Assembly: GCA_964640955.1 (NCBI GenBank)
Contig: CAZXJI010000013.1
Span: forward strand, 1-64,000
Direction: 5' to 3'
DNA: 64,000 nt
Origin: CAXXOK01 sp964640955
GTDB taxonomy: Bacteria > Bacillota > Clostridia > Christensenellales > Aristaeellaceae
Program-made: the position numbers and the translations under genes
Part shown: piece after piece, positions 52,356-61,605 of the stretch
Numbering within the stretch: the first letter of the stretch is position 1
Layout of the letters: every line of letters begins with the position of its first letter
The notes under the pieces: generated by a model
What the model saw: only the letters and a program-made list of their open reading frames with translations
Databases searched by the model: none
Told to the model about the DNA's origin: nothing

Positions 52356-53384
52356 TTGAAAACCGAAACGGGCAAGGCTGCGCCGCCGCAGATTGAAATA
52401 CGGCATCTGCGCAAGGTCTACCCCGCCGCCGAGGGCGAGGTGGTGGCGCTGGACGACCTGAGCCTGACCATCGAGAAGGGGGATATCTACGGCATCATCG
52501 GCATGAGCGGGGCGGGCAAAAGCACCCTCATCCGCTGCCTGAACCGGCTGGACGCCCCGACCGACGGCGAGGTGCTCATCGACGGGCGCGACATCCTCCT
52601 CATGAAGGGCGCGGAACTGCGCAGGACGCGCCGCCGTATGGCGATGATCTTCCAGCAGTTCAACCTCCTGATGCAGAAAACCGTCGAGAAGAACGTCCGC
52701 TACCCGCTGGAAATCGCGGGCGTGCCCAAGAAGCAGGCCAACGCGCGCGTGGCGGAGCTGCTTGGGATGGTGGGGCTGGAGGCGAAGGCGTCCGCCTATC
52801 CCAGCCAGCTGAGCGGCGGGCAGAAGCAGCGCGTCGCCATCGCGCGGGCGCTGGCCGCCGACCCGGAGATGCTTTTGTGCGACGAGGCGACCAGCGCGCT
52901 GGACCCGATGACGACCCAGTCCATACTGGAGTTGCTTAGGGAGATCAACCAGAAGTTGGGCATTACCGTGGTGCTGATCACCCACGAGATGGCCGTCATT
53001 CGCCAGATCTGCAACAAGGTCGCCATTCTGGATGGGGGAAAGCTGGCCGAGTACGGCGGTGTGGACGACGTGTTCCTGCATACCAAGTCGGCCGCGGGCA
53101 AGCGCCTGTTCGGCATCCTGCCGCAAAACGAGGAACGGCTGCCCGCGGAGCCCGCGCTGCGCGTGGTGTTCGACGGCGCTTCGACGGAAAAGCCCATCAT
53201 CAGCCGGATGGTACGGGAGTGCGACATGGACGTCAGCATCCTCTCGGCCGACATCCGCCAGCTGAACCGGAAGGTGTACGGGCAGATGCTGCTGGCCATG
53301 CCCCGGGACGCGACCGACCGAATGCGGCTGACCGATTATCTTCAAAAACAGGGCCTGACGGTGGAGGAGGTGTACCCCGAATGA
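52356..53384 (+). CDS. metN: Methionine-type ABC transporter ATPase MetN
   Basis: This is a 342-residue ABC ATPase. Walker A GMSGAGKST is near residue 50, the signature LSGGQKQRVAIARAL near residue 150 and Walker B LLCDEATSALD follows. The C-terminal 90 residues form a NIL domain, the ligand-sensing part of MetN. The start is TTG at 52356 after AAAGGGGA. Its stop overlaps the metI start (ATGA). The control by a cysteine-rich leader suggests that cyst(e)ine or a related compound may be the real signal or substrate. Confidence 0.94.
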   Translation: MKTETGKAAPPQIEIRHLRKVYPAAEGEVVALDDLSLTIEKGDIYGIIGMSGAGKSTLIRCLNRLDAPTDGEVLIDGRDILLMKGAELRRTRRRMAMIFQQFNLLMQKTVEKNVRYPLEIAGVPKKQANARVAELLGMVGLEAKASAYPSQLSGGQKQRVAIARALAADPEMLLCDEATSALDPMTTQSILELLREINQKLGITVVLITHEMAVIRQICNKVAILDGGKLAEYGGVDDVFLHTKSAAGKRLFGILPQNEERLPAEPALRVVFDGASTEKPIISRMVRECDMDVSILSADIRQLNRKVYGQMLLAMPRDATDRMRLTDYLQKQGLTVEEVYPE

Positions 53385-54043
53385 GCTTGAGCCAACTCGG
53401 CCCCCTGCTATGGCAGGGCACGGTTGAAACCGTGTACATGACGCTCTGGGCCAGCGTCATTTCCTACGCGATCGGGCTTCCGCTGGGGGTGCTGCTGGTG
53501 GTCACCCGCCGCAGCCACATCATGCCCCATCCCACCTTCAACGCGGTGCTCGGCGTGACGGTCAACTTCCTGCGCTCGATCCCCTTCATTATCATGCTGG
53601 CGATCCTCTTCCCGGTAACCCGCGCGGTCATGGGCACGGCCATCGGCACCACGTCGGTCATCTTCCCGCTGGTGGTCAGCGCCTTTCCCTACATCGCCCG
53701 CATGGTGGAGGGCTCCCTGGAGGAGGTCGACCGCGGGGTGATCGAGGCGGCCCAGTCCATGGGCTCGACCAACGTGCAGATCGTGTTCAAGGTGCTTCTG
53801 CCCGAGGCGGTTCCCTCGCTGATCAACGGGGCGGCCATCAGCGTGACCACCATCCTCGCGTACACGGCGCTGGCCAGCGCCGCGGGCGGCGGCGGACTGG
53901 GCGCCATCGCCATCGTCAAGGGCCTGAACATCCGGAAATTCGACGTTATGTATTCCGCCAGCCTGCTGTTGGTGGCGCTGGTGCAGATTATCACGGTGTT
54001 CGGCACGCGCCTCATGCGCGGGCTGGATCATAAACGACGCTAA
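53381..54043 (+). CDS. metI: Methionine-type ABC transporter permease MetI
   Basis: This is a 220-residue permease with five hydrophobic segments. The ABC-coupling EAA loop reads EAAQSMGSTNVQIVFKVLLPEAVPSL. Typical MetI blocks TVYMTLWASVISYAIGLPLGVLL and IPFIIMLAILFPVTRAVMGTAIGT are present. It overlaps metN by 4 bp. Confidence 0.95.
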   Translation: MSLSQLGPLLWQGTVETVYMTLWASVISYAIGLPLGVLLVVTRRSHIMPHPTFNAVLGVTVNFLRSIPFIIMLAILFPVTRAVMGTAIGTTSVIFPLVVSAFPYIARMVEGSLEEVDRGVIEAAQSMGSTNVQIVFKVLLPEAVPSLINGAAISVTTILAYTALASAAGGGGLGAIAIVKGLNIRKFDVMYSASLLLVALVQIITVFGTRLMRGLDHKRR

Positions 54044-54062
54044 AACAGGAAGGAGAACCCCC

Positions 54063-54899
54063 ATGAAAAAACTGCTTGCGATGATCCTGACCCTGGCCCT
54101 GACGCTGAGCGTCGGGCTTTCCTCCGCGCTGGCCAACGAGAAGATTTCCATCATCGCCACGGAAAACCCGCACGCCCAGATCCTGGAACTGGTGAGGGAC
54201 GACCTGGCCGCGCTGGGCTACGACCTGGACCTGACCGTGGTGACCGACTATGTGGTGGAGAACCCCGCCACCTCCGACGGCTCGGTGATGGCGAACTTCT
54301 TTCAGCACATCCCCTACCTGAACAGCTATAACGAGAGCGTGAGCGACGACGAGAAGCTGGTGGGCGTGGTGTACACCCACTTCGAGCCCATGGCGATCTA
54401 CGCGGGCACTAAGGAAAGCCTCGCGGATATCGCGCAGGGCGACCGTGTCGCCATCCCCAACGACCCCACCAACGAAAACCGCGCGCTGCTGCTGCTGCAG
54501 GAGGCCGGGCTGATCACCCTGCCCGCGGACGCGACGCTGGAGAGCACCTGCACGCCGCTGGACATCGTGGATAATCCCTACGGTCTGGAAATCTACGAGG
54601 TCAACGCCGAGCTGATCCCCGGCCTGCGCAGCGACGTGGCTTACGCCGTCATCAACGGCAACAACGCGGTGCTTGCCGACCTGGTGCCCTATGTGGACGG
54701 CCTGTACGCCGAAGGGCCGGACAGCCTCGCCGCGCAGAACTACGTAAACCTGATCGCCGTTCGGCCGGAAAACGCCGATGCGGACTGGGTGGAGGCGTTA
54801 AAGTCGGTCATCTACACCCAGAAGGTGTACGACCTGATCGTCTCCTCGGGCTTCGCGCCCACCTTCACCCCCGCGGATGCCGCGACGGCCGCCGAATAA
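54063..54899 (+). CDS. metQ: Methionine-type ABC transporter binding protein MetQ
   Basis: This is a 278-residue substrate-binding protein of the NlpA/MetQ family (NPHAQILELVRDDLAALGYDLDLTVVTDYVVEN, FFQHIPYLN, GDRVAIPNDPTNENRALLLLQEAGLI). The N-terminal signal peptide ends LSSALANE and has no lipobox cysteine, unlike most Gram-positive MetQ, so membrane attachment by lipid is not predicted. It lies 19 bp after metI with AAGGAGA. Confidence 0.94.
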   Translation: MKKLLAMILTLALTLSVGLSSALANEKISIIATENPHAQILELVRDDLAALGYDLDLTVVTDYVVENPATSDGSVMANFFQHIPYLNSYNESVSDDEKLVGVVYTHFEPMAIYAGTKESLADIAQGDRVAIPNDPTNENRALLLLQEAGLITLPADATLESTCTPLDIVDNPYGLEIYEVNAELIPGLRSDVAYAVINGNNAVLADLVPYVDGLYAEGPDSLAAQNYVNLIAVRPENADADWVEALKSVIYTQKVYDLIVSSGFAPTFTPADAATAAE

Positions 54900-54911
54900 G
54901 GGAGAACGTAC

Positions 54912-54957
54912 AAAACGGGAAAACGGAGGGACTTGCGTCCCTCCGTTTTCCCGTTTT
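54912..54957. terminator. Bidirectional terminator after metQ
   Basis: A 21-bp perfect stem with a TTGC loop is flanked by AAAA and TTTT, between metQ and the convergent surface-protein gene. Confidence 0.9.
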
Positions 54958-54970
54958 ACGATGCTTGCGG

Positions 54971-56755
54971 TTATTCCTCAATCAGCGCCGTGCGCGGGAT
55001 GAAGGCGCGGCAGCGCTTATCCTGATAGGTGGTCTCGATATAGGCCCAGTCGGTGCCCAGGAAAGCCAGCAGCTTGACCTGCGTGCCCTGCTTGATTGAA
55101 AAGAGCTTGTCGTGGCCCAAAAGCGGATCGTCGGTGGCGTTGGCGTCCTTGGTGAGGGTGATGTCGATATCCGCAAAGCTCAGCTGCGCCACGTTCGCCG
55201 CGTCGCTGAGCGTACCGTTGCCGATGTAGCCGATGCGCCCCTTCGAGCCGTTGCCGATGGGATAGCCCACCAGCACCCAGTCCCCGGTGACGCCGTAAAT
55301 GTCCACCTTGTCGTCGGTGGTGACCTGCGCCTTGCTGTTGCGGTAGCTCGCCTCGTCCGGAGCGCTGTACACCTTGAAGGTCTGCCGCTTTTCAAAGCTC
55401 ACTTCGTCGCCCAGCGCCACCAGCGTGGGAGCGCTCTGCACCGCCCGCTCGTAGGGCGAAAGCGTGGGCGTGGGGGCGAGCGTCGGGGTGGGCGAAGGCG
55501 TGGGGGAGGGCGTCGGCGCCGGAGAAGGCGTGGGGGAGGGTGTCGGTGCCGGGGACGGCGTGGGGGTCGGAGAAGGCGTCGGCGTGGGGGAAGGCGTCAC
55601 GAGCTCCGCAGGCTCGACGGTCGCGCCGGCACGGTTGAGCACATAGCCGTTCTGGTCGCCGTTGGACTCGATGACGGTGAAGGCGGTGCCGCCCAGCGAC
55701 ACGGTGCCGGTCATCACGTCGCTGTCCACCACCCCGTCCGCGACCGTGTAATCGGAAACCTGGATGGTTAAAAGCTTCCCGTCCGCGGTGAACTGGTAGT
55801 AGGTGTTCCCGTCCGCGCCCAGCGGCTTCCACAGCCCCTGCGTCAGGAAGGCGACGATCTGCGCGTCGTTCCCCGTCACGGGCATGGGCGTGGGGGTAAC
55901 GACCTCGCTTAACGGCTGCAGGGTGGGCGCCTGCGTGGGCGTGGGTGTAGGCGTGGCCGTTGCCTGCGGCGCTTCCCCGGTCGGGGCAATTGTATTGCTC
56001 AGGCCGAGAGCCGCGTCGTCCGTAGCGACCCCGGTTTCGTCCCCGGCGGATTCGCCCGTGAGCAGGGCGGACTGCGTAAGGCCCAGCGTCGACCAGGAGA
56101 TGTCCACCACGGCCGCGTCCGTAGCGATGGCGCCCGCCGCGTACAGGCAACGCAGCGCCGCCGCGGAAAGGAAGTAGGAGTTGGGCGCGGGTACCTGCGA
56201 CGCGTCCGAAACGACGGCACCGGCCTGCCCGCTTTCCTGCGCAAACACGGCGTTGCGCACGGCCGCGTCCACCGCGCTGCGGGATTCGGTGAACAGATCG
56301 TACACCGTCAGTTCCTTGCGGTTGTTCAGGTCGATGATACGGTAAAAAAACAGCACTTCGTTGAGCGTCCCGTCGGCGGAGCGGTTGCCCGCCGACGCCT
56401 CCAGCGAAAGGATGCCGTCGAAGTCCATGTTGACGGTGAAACTCACGCGCACATAGTCCCGGCTGCCGTCCGCGTAGGCGTCCTCCGCGCTCATGGGCTC
56501 CATCTTACGCAGGGCGAGCAGCGGCGTGGCGACGACGCGGGTCAGGTAATCGGCCAGGGTCTGATCCTCGCATTCGAAGGCGGGATACTCCACCTTATAC
56601 TGTAGCGTGCCGGTGTCGCCCTCGGAACCGACGCGGTAGACCGTAACGCCGTCTTTTTGAAGCTCCACGCTCCGCGTTTCCCCGGCGTCCTCGGCCGCGG
56701 CGGCGGAACCCAGCAAAAGGCACAGGGAAAGAATGATTGCCAAAGCCCGTTTCAT
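54971..56755 (-). CDS. Secreted multidomain protein with Pro/Thr linkers
   Basis: This is a 594-residue exported protein. A signal peptide covers about 1-20, and a domain resembling DUF3298/RsiV-type extracytoplasmic modules about 40-230 (LQYKVEYPAFECEDQTLADYL, FFYRIIDLNNRKELTVYDLF). A Thr/Pro linker precedes a small lipocalin-like or DUF5640-like beta domain (WKPLGADGNTYYQFTADGKLLTIQV), followed by a long Pro-Thr-Ser repeat linker (about 390-435) and a C-terminal SH3-like wall domain. Domain identities other than the linkers are tentative. It is 12 bp downstream of the next gene on the same strand. Confidence 0.75.
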   Translation of the reverse strand: MKRALAIILSLCLLLGSAAAAEDAGETRSVELQKDGVTVYRVGSEGDTGTLQYKVEYPAFECEDQTLADYLTRVVATPLLALRKMEPMSAEDAYADGSRDYVRVSFTVNMDFDGILSLEASAGNRSADGTLNEVLFFYRIIDLNNRKELTVYDLFTESRSAVDAAVRNAVFAQESGQAGAVVSDASQVPAPNSYFLSAAALRCLYAAGAIATDAAVVDISWSTLGLTQSALLTGESAGDETGVATDDAALGLSNTIAPTGEAPQATATPTPTPTQAPTLQPLSEVVTPTPMPVTGNDAQIVAFLTQGLWKPLGADGNTYYQFTADGKLLTIQVSDYTVADGVVDSDVMTGTVSLGGTAFTVIESNGDQNGYVLNRAGATVEPAELVTPSPTPTPSPTPTPSPAPTPSPTPSPAPTPSPTPSPTPTLAPTPTLSPYERAVQSAPTLVALGDEVSFEKRQTFKVYSAPDEASYRNSKAQVTTDDKVDIYGVTGDWVLVGYPIGNGSKGRIGYIGNGTLSDAANVAQLSFADIDITLTKDANATDDPLLGHDKLFSIKQGTQVKLLAFLGTDWAYIETTYQDKRCRAFIPRTALIEE

Positions 56756-56767
56756 CGGCGTGACCTC

Positions 56768-58684
56768 CTATTCTTGCAGGCTGAGCAGCAAGGGATATAC
56801 GGAGCCGGTGGACAGGGCGACCAGCTCCTCCTCCCCGCCCTTTTCCAGGCGGAAGTAATGCGAAAGCGGCAGGGGGTACGCCATGCCTTCGACGGTATAG
56901 AGGCGGTAGAAGCCGTTCTGCTCCTCGCGCCAGCTGATCTCCGCCGTTTCGACAGGGGCGATGCTGTCGTAAGCGAAATCGTAGAACGGATCGCCGTTTA
57001 CGAACAGGCCGTACTTGCCCGTTTCGGGGTCGCGCGCGACGATCGCGCCGCAGTCGGCGTACACCGACACGTCGTCGGTCGTGCACAGCACGGTCTGATT
57101 GCCGTCCAGCAAAATCATCTCGCCGTCGTCCATCTGGACGATGCCGCACGCGCAGCCCAGCACTGCGCTCATATCGGCGGTATGCCGCCACAGTGTGGCG
57201 CTGCCGCTCTGCGTAAGCTCGTACAGGGCGTAGCGCTCCTCGGAATTGGTCACGTTGCCGGTATCCACGTAAGCGACGGTCGAATCGGCGGTGAAGGGGT
57301 ACGCCTTGCTGAACCACAGCGTGCTCAGCGCCGCGCCGTCGGCGTTAAGGTAGTTGAAGGTCGTATAATTCCGGTCGCAGATCAGCGCCCATCCGTCGAT
57401 CATGGGGCCCAGCACCGGGTCGTCGCCCACGCTCTTCAAATAACGGGTGGTATCGATCAGCGCCAGGCCGTTCTCGTCGATCAGGTAGGGCGGTATGGCG
57501 ACGTAGAACACGTCGTCGGGGCAGACCAGAAAACCGTCCTCCGGCAGCGCGTCGTAATAGCCCAGCAGCTTTCCGTCGGCGGAGGCGAACAGGTAGTAGT
57601 CGTACAGCCCGTTCCCCAGGGCGACGCGCCCCACGACGTTGCGGTTGGTGACGGCGTAGGATTGAAGCTCCACGTCCCCGGAAACGGCCGCGATGCCTTT
57701 TTTGGCCCGGTCGCTCGCCTGCAGCACGGGCGCCGGATCATACCCAGTAACCTGTCTGGACGTACTTCCCGCGGTCTGCCCGGCGGTCTCGGACGTTTCC
57801 GTGCCCAGCAGCCGGTCGACCTGACCGAGAAGCCAGTCCCGCTCCACATAGGCCGCCGCGGCCAGCACCGCGAGGATGCAAAGCGCGATCAGCCAGCGGC
57901 GCAGGGTGTGCCGCTTCTTTTCCGGCGTCGGCGCGGAAGGCCCGTCCGTTTCCACACGGTAGGGGTGCGCGCCGCGCGGCTGAGCGGACTCGTCCCCCGG
58001 CGACTCGGCGAAGGGGCTGCGGCGCCGGTAAACGTTGGGCTGCGGCGGCTCGGCGGGAGCCTCGATCGGGATGGGGGTCACATAGTCGTCCTTGGGCAGC
58101 ACGAAGCGCAGCGGAGGGGCAAAACGCTCGCTCGCCTCCCCGGCCGCTTCCGCCGGGGCGTTCGTCGGCCGGGCATAGGGGTTGAGGGACGCGGGCCTGT
58201 TTTCCGGCTCTTCCGGGCTCGCGTAGGCGGTGTTCGGGGAGGTGTCGGCGTCCGCGTCAAAATGCAGGGCGGCGGCCCGGCTGCGGCGCTCGGGGGCAGC
58301 CCCCGTTTCGCCCGCCTTGTGGTCGGGATAGGTGGATTCGTCCCACGTGGGACGAATATAGGGGTTTTCCCCGCCTTTTTCGCGGACTTCCGGGGCCTCC
58401 GCCTCCGTGCGCCCGGCTTGCCGGCGCGCGTTTTTGGGGAGGTTTTCCGGTTTGCTTTCGGGGTATTCTTCCTCGTCCCACGTGAGCTGGGCGTAGGAAC
58501 GATCCGGCGGTACGGGGTTGCCCCACACGTCGATCGGCCACTCCTGCTCGTCCTCCGGGCGCACGGGAACCGGCGGCTCCTCGGCCGGGGGCCGCGCATA
58601 GGGAGAGGCTCTTCTGTTTTTGCGCTCCGCATCCGGCGCGGGGCCGTTGGGCTCGTATTGATCGTAGGGTTTCCGCTCGTCCAT
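56768..58684 (-). CDS. Membrane protein with disordered head and WG-like domain
   Basis: This is a 638-residue protein. The cytoplasmic N-terminal 250 residues are proline/acidic low complexity with three repeats of the pattern NPY-x-RPT-x-D or YAQLTWDEEEYPES. A single membrane segment lies near 260-280. The outer 350 residues are beta-rich repeats of the kind DGKLLGYYDALPEDG or KYGLFVNGDPFYDFAYDSI, resembling WG-type repeats. The start at 58684 has AAAGAGG upstream; an ATG 39 bp further up has none. It is first of a two-gene unit and its role is unknown. Confidence 0.75.
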   Translation of the reverse strand: MDERKPYDQYEPNGPAPDAERKNRRASPYARPPAEEPPVPVRPEDEQEWPIDVWGNPVPPDRSYAQLTWDEEEYPESKPENLPKNARRQAGRTEAEAPEVREKGGENPYIRPTWDESTYPDHKAGETGAAPERRSRAAALHFDADADTSPNTAYASPEEPENRPASLNPYARPTNAPAEAAGEASERFAPPLRFVLPKDDYVTPIPIEAPAEPPQPNVYRRRSPFAESPGDESAQPRGAHPYRVETDGPSAPTPEKKRHTLRRWLIALCILAVLAAAAYVERDWLLGQVDRLLGTETSETAGQTAGSTSRQVTGYDPAPVLQASDRAKKGIAAVSGDVELQSYAVTNRNVVGRVALGNGLYDYYLFASADGKLLGYYDALPEDGFLVCPDDVFYVAIPPYLIDENGLALIDTTRYLKSVGDDPVLGPMIDGWALICDRNYTTFNYLNADGAALSTLWFSKAYPFTADSTVAYVDTGNVTNSEERYALYELTQSGSATLWRHTADMSAVLGCACGIVQMDDGEMILLDGNQTVLCTTDDVSVYADCGAIVARDPETGKYGLFVNGDPFYDFAYDSIAPVETAEISWREEQNGFYRLYTVEGMAYPLPLSHYFRLEKGGEEELVALSTGSVYPLLLSLQE

Positions 58685-58728
58685 TCCATTACCTCTTTGT
58701 CGATCAAAGCGGTTTTTATCCATAGTTC

Positions 58729-58757
58729 AATGTACCACGCTTTCGCCGGTTCGTCAA
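58729..58757 (-). promoter_or_regulatory. Promoter of the two surface-protein genes
   Basis: Minus-strand TTGACG (58757-58752) and TACATT (58734-58729) are spaced by 17 bp. Confidence 0.65.
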
Positions 58758-58898
58758 GCACGGAAAGGGTTTGCGGGCGTTTCGCCGCCGCGCCCGGATG
58801 CGGGAAAAGGGCCTGCCGAAAGACAAAAAACGGGCCGTCTGTGAGCGGCCCGCAAATGCTGCGAATCGTTTTGAACTCCGAACGTTCGGGAAAGCGGT

Positions 58899-60584
58899 TT
58901 ACGCCGTTTCGATGTTCGCGGCGCTCTGCAGGCCCAGATGTTCCACGCCCATTTCCCGCAGTTTATACTTCTGTATCTTCCCGCTCGCGGTCATGGGGAA
59001 CTCCTTGAGCACCATCACATACCGGGGAGCCTTGAAGCGGCTCATGCCCGCGCGGACGAAATCGATCAGCTCCTGCTCGGCGGCGCTCATGCCGTCCTTG
59101 AAGATCACGCAGGCGCAGACCTCCTCGCCGTACTTCTCGTCCGGCACGCCCACCACCTGCACGTCGCTGATTGCGGGGTGCGTGTACATGAACTCCTCGA
59201 TCTCGCGGGGATAGATGTTCTCGCCGCCGCGGATGATCATGTCCTTCAGGCGGCCGGTGATGCGGAAATTGCCGTCCTCGTCCATCGTGCCGATATCTCC
59301 GGTGTGCAGCCAGCCGTTTTCGTCGATGGCCTGGCGCGTGGCCTCGGGCATTTTGTAGTAGCCCTTCATCACGTGGTAGCCGCGGGTGACGATCTCCCCC
59401 GGCGTGCCGCGCGGCACCTCCTCGCCGGTTTCGGGACTGATGATCTTTCCTTCCGTCTGGGGCAGAAGCTTGCCCACGGTGGATACGCGCAGCTCGAGGG
59501 GGTCGTCGGTGCGGCTCATGGTCATGCCCGGGGAGCATTCCGTCTGCCCGTAGGTGATGGTCAGCTCCGGCAGGTGCATTTTCCCGGTCACGTCCCGCAT
59601 GGTCTTGATGGGGCAGGGGCTGCCCGCCATGATGCCCGTGCGCAGGTGGGAAAAGTCGAACTGGTCGAAGTCCGGGTGTTCCAGCATGCCGATGAACATG
59701 GTGGGCACGCCGTGCACGGCCGTGCAGCGCTCCTGCTGGATGTATTCCATCTCCTGCCGGGGATGGTAGCGGGTCATGAGCACCATGGTGGACGCGTGCG
59801 TAAGGCAGCTCATGACGCCCAGCACACAGCCGAAGCAGTGGAACAGCGGCACGACGATCAGCAGCCGGTCGTCGCCGGTCAGCTTCATGCAGTCGCCCAG
59901 AAACTGGCCGTTGTTGGTGATGTTGTGGTGGGTGAGCATCACGCCCTTGGGAAAGCCGGTGGTGCCGCTGGTGTACTGCATGTTGATCACCTCATGGGTC
60001 GTCTGGGAGGCGATCAGGTCCTCCACCACGCTTTCGGGCACGGTCTCGGCCAGGGTGTAGAGCTCGTCGAAGGAATGCATGCCTTTGGGCTTTTTATCGC
60101 TTTGGCCGATGAGCACCACGCGCTTCAGATAGGGCAGCTTTTTTTCCTCGATCTCGTCCGGCTCTTCGGTCAGTAGGCCGGGCATAAGCCCGGTGATGTG
60201 GTCGATGTAGTCGTTGCCCTTCACTTCCGGGATCATCACCAGCATCTTGGTGTCGCTCTGGGTGAGCAGGTAATTGAGCTCGAACTGCTTGTAGTTGGTG
60301 TTGACCGTCACCAGCACCGCGCCGAGCTTGGAGGAGGCGAACATGATCAGCATCCATTCCGGCACGTTGGTCGCCCAGATGGCCACATGGTCGCCCTTGC
60401 GAATGCCCATGGCGTACAGCCCGCGCGCCACGACGCTCGTGCGGCGGTCGAACTCCTTCCAGCTCCAGCGCACGCCGAACTCGGGCGCGACGACGCAATC
60501 GTTGTCCGGCAGGTTCCGGGCATTGCGACGGAGCAACCCCGGTAAGGTGTTATCGTGCAATTCGGTCGTCGGTACGAATGCCAT
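58899..60584 (-). CDS. Acyl-CoA synthetase (AMP-forming)
   Basis: This is a 561-residue ANL-superfamily ligase that activates a carboxylic acid with ATP and CoA. Motifs are the P-loop YTSGTTGFPKGVMLTH near residue 198, TYGQTE, the WLHTGD segment and the C-terminal FPMTASGKIQKYKL lysine. It is close to the FadD/AcsM (medium or branched fatty acid) group. AAAGGAGG precedes the ATG. A complete T-box leader sits between promoter and gene, so expression should rise when a tRNA is uncharged. That suggests a substrate tied to amino-acid supply, for example a branched-chain acid; this is inference. Confidence 0.93.
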   Translation of the reverse strand: MAFVPTTELHDNTLPGLLRRNARNLPDNDCVVAPEFGVRWSWKEFDRRTSVVARGLYAMGIRKGDHVAIWATNVPEWMLIMFASSKLGAVLVTVNTNYKQFELNYLLTQSDTKMLVMIPEVKGNDYIDHITGLMPGLLTEEPDEIEEKKLPYLKRVVLIGQSDKKPKGMHSFDELYTLAETVPESVVEDLIASQTTHEVINMQYTSGTTGFPKGVMLTHHNITNNGQFLGDCMKLTGDDRLLIVVPLFHCFGCVLGVMSCLTHASTMVLMTRYHPRQEMEYIQQERCTAVHGVPTMFIGMLEHPDFDQFDFSHLRTGIMAGSPCPIKTMRDVTGKMHLPELTITYGQTECSPGMTMSRTDDPLELRVSTVGKLLPQTEGKIISPETGEEVPRGTPGEIVTRGYHVMKGYYKMPEATRQAIDENGWLHTGDIGTMDEDGNFRITGRLKDMIIRGGENIYPREIEEFMYTHPAISDVQVVGVPDEKYGEEVCACVIFKDGMSAAEQELIDFVRAGMSRFKAPRYVMVLKEFPMTASGKIQKYKLREMGVEHLGLQSAANIETA

Positions 60585-60616
60585 GCTGCGTCCTCCTTTA
60601 GCTCGTCCGTCGGTTC

Positions 60617-60654
60617 AAAAAAGCCTCCGTCTTCGTTGGATCGAAGACGGAGGC
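60617..60654 (-). terminator. T-box terminator
   Basis: On the minus strand GCCTCCGTCTTCG pairs perfectly over 13 bp with CGAAGACGGAGGC around a 6-nt loop and is followed by six Ts. Confidence 0.9.
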
Positions 60655-60855
60655 TGATGCTTCCGCGGTACCACTTCGCTTGGAGCCTGCGCTCCCGCTC
60701 GTATCGCTGTATCGGGCGTTCCCGTCCGCCGGTACTGCCGTTCCCGTCGGCCGCTCGCGGGAGAGAGGGCAATCGCAGCCTTTCGCGCCTTGCACCGTCC
60801 GGCGTTTCTCTACAAAGGCTTTGCGCTCGCCGCGCCCGTTCATCGCGTTGAAATT
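60617..60855 (-). promoter_or_regulatory. T-box riboswitch ahead of acyl-CoA synthetase
   Basis: On the minus strand the T-box core AAGTGGTACCGCGGAA occupies 60676-60661, with UGGU able to pair with a tRNA ending ACCA. Stem I is recognisable: GATGAACGGGC, the upper stem AGCCTTT/AAAGGCT, the distal AGAGAAACGCCGGACGGTGC and GGCG. The specifier side of the loop reads GCG-AUU-G before CCC; AUU (Ile, 60773-60771) is the best frame, with a purine after it, and fits an A discriminator. GCG (Ala) is the alternative. A strong terminator follows. Confidence 0.88.
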
Positions 60856-60861
60856 GGATTG

Positions 60862-60890
60862 ATTATATCGGAGTCGGAACGGTTTGTCAA
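60862..60890 (-). promoter_or_regulatory. Consensus promoter of the T-box operon
   Basis: Minus-strand TTGACA (60890-60885) and TATAAT (60867-60862) are spaced by exactly 17 bp. Confidence 0.85.
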
Positions 60891-60898
60891 GCCCCGGA

Positions 60899-61504
60899 TC
60901 ACGTTTGTTCCCCGGGCGGCAGCAGCAGGAAGGCGTAGTCGGTTCCGTGGAAAACCGTGCGGGCGAAGGGCTGGAAGCCGAACCGGCGGTAATAGGCGTG
61001 GTCGTCCCTGGACACGATGCTTTCCACATACAGGGTCTGGCCCCGGTAATCCGCGATGCCGCGGTTCATCAGCGCCGCGCCCGCCCCCTTTTGCCGGGAG
61101 GAAAGAAACTCCAGCGTCACGCAGGGGGTTTCCGGCGCAAAGCGGTCGAGCATCCGGAAAAGCTCGCCGATCCGCCCCACCGCGGCCGGGCTTTGTACAA
61201 AAAGGAGCAGCGCCCCGGGCCACAGGCCCAGACGGAGGAGCGACCGCAGGCCGAACTCGGGCGAGTCCGGGTGCGACCACAGCGCGCAGGCCACCACGCC
61301 CGCGTCCGGCTCCACAGCCGCGTATACGCGGCCGGTCCTCAACTCAAAGCGGAGCAGCAGCCGCAGGAACGTCCGCGCGGGCCCCCTGCGCCCGCGGAAC
61401 AGAAAACCGTTGAAAAGCGGCGTTTGCCAGAAAGCGTCGGTCAAAACCGCCGCCGCCTGCCGAAACTCGGCGCGCGCAGGGCGCGTGAGCGTGCGTATCT
61501 CCAT
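60899..61504 (-). CDS. GNAT family N-acetyltransferase
   Basis: This is a 201-residue GNAT protein. The acetyl-CoA region is LEFLSSRQKGAGAALMNRGIADYR and the C-terminal motif is YYRRFGFQPFARTVF. The substrate is not predictable. It ends 9 bp before the -35 of the T-box promoter on the same strand and is not part of that unit. Confidence 0.82.
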   Translation of the reverse strand: MEIRTLTRPARAEFRQAAAVLTDAFWQTPLFNGFLFRGRRGPARTFLRLLLRFELRTGRVYAAVEPDAGVVACALWSHPDSPEFGLRSLLRLGLWPGALLLFVQSPAAVGRIGELFRMLDRFAPETPCVTLEFLSSRQKGAGAALMNRGIADYRGQTLYVESIVSRDDHAYYRRFGFQPFARTVFHGTDYAFLLLPPGEQT

Positions 61505-61605
61505 GGGTCGGGCCTCCGTGTTTTCGTTGGGATCGGGTTCTTTACGCGCCCCATCATACCACAGTCGGGAGCGCGGGGCAATTGCGGCGCGCCGATCCCG
61601 TTCGC

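Noticed and set aside
60740..60780. GAU (Asp) as T-box specifier
   Set aside because: It would be followed by a pyrimidine, and tRNA-Asp carries a G discriminator that does not pair with UGGU.
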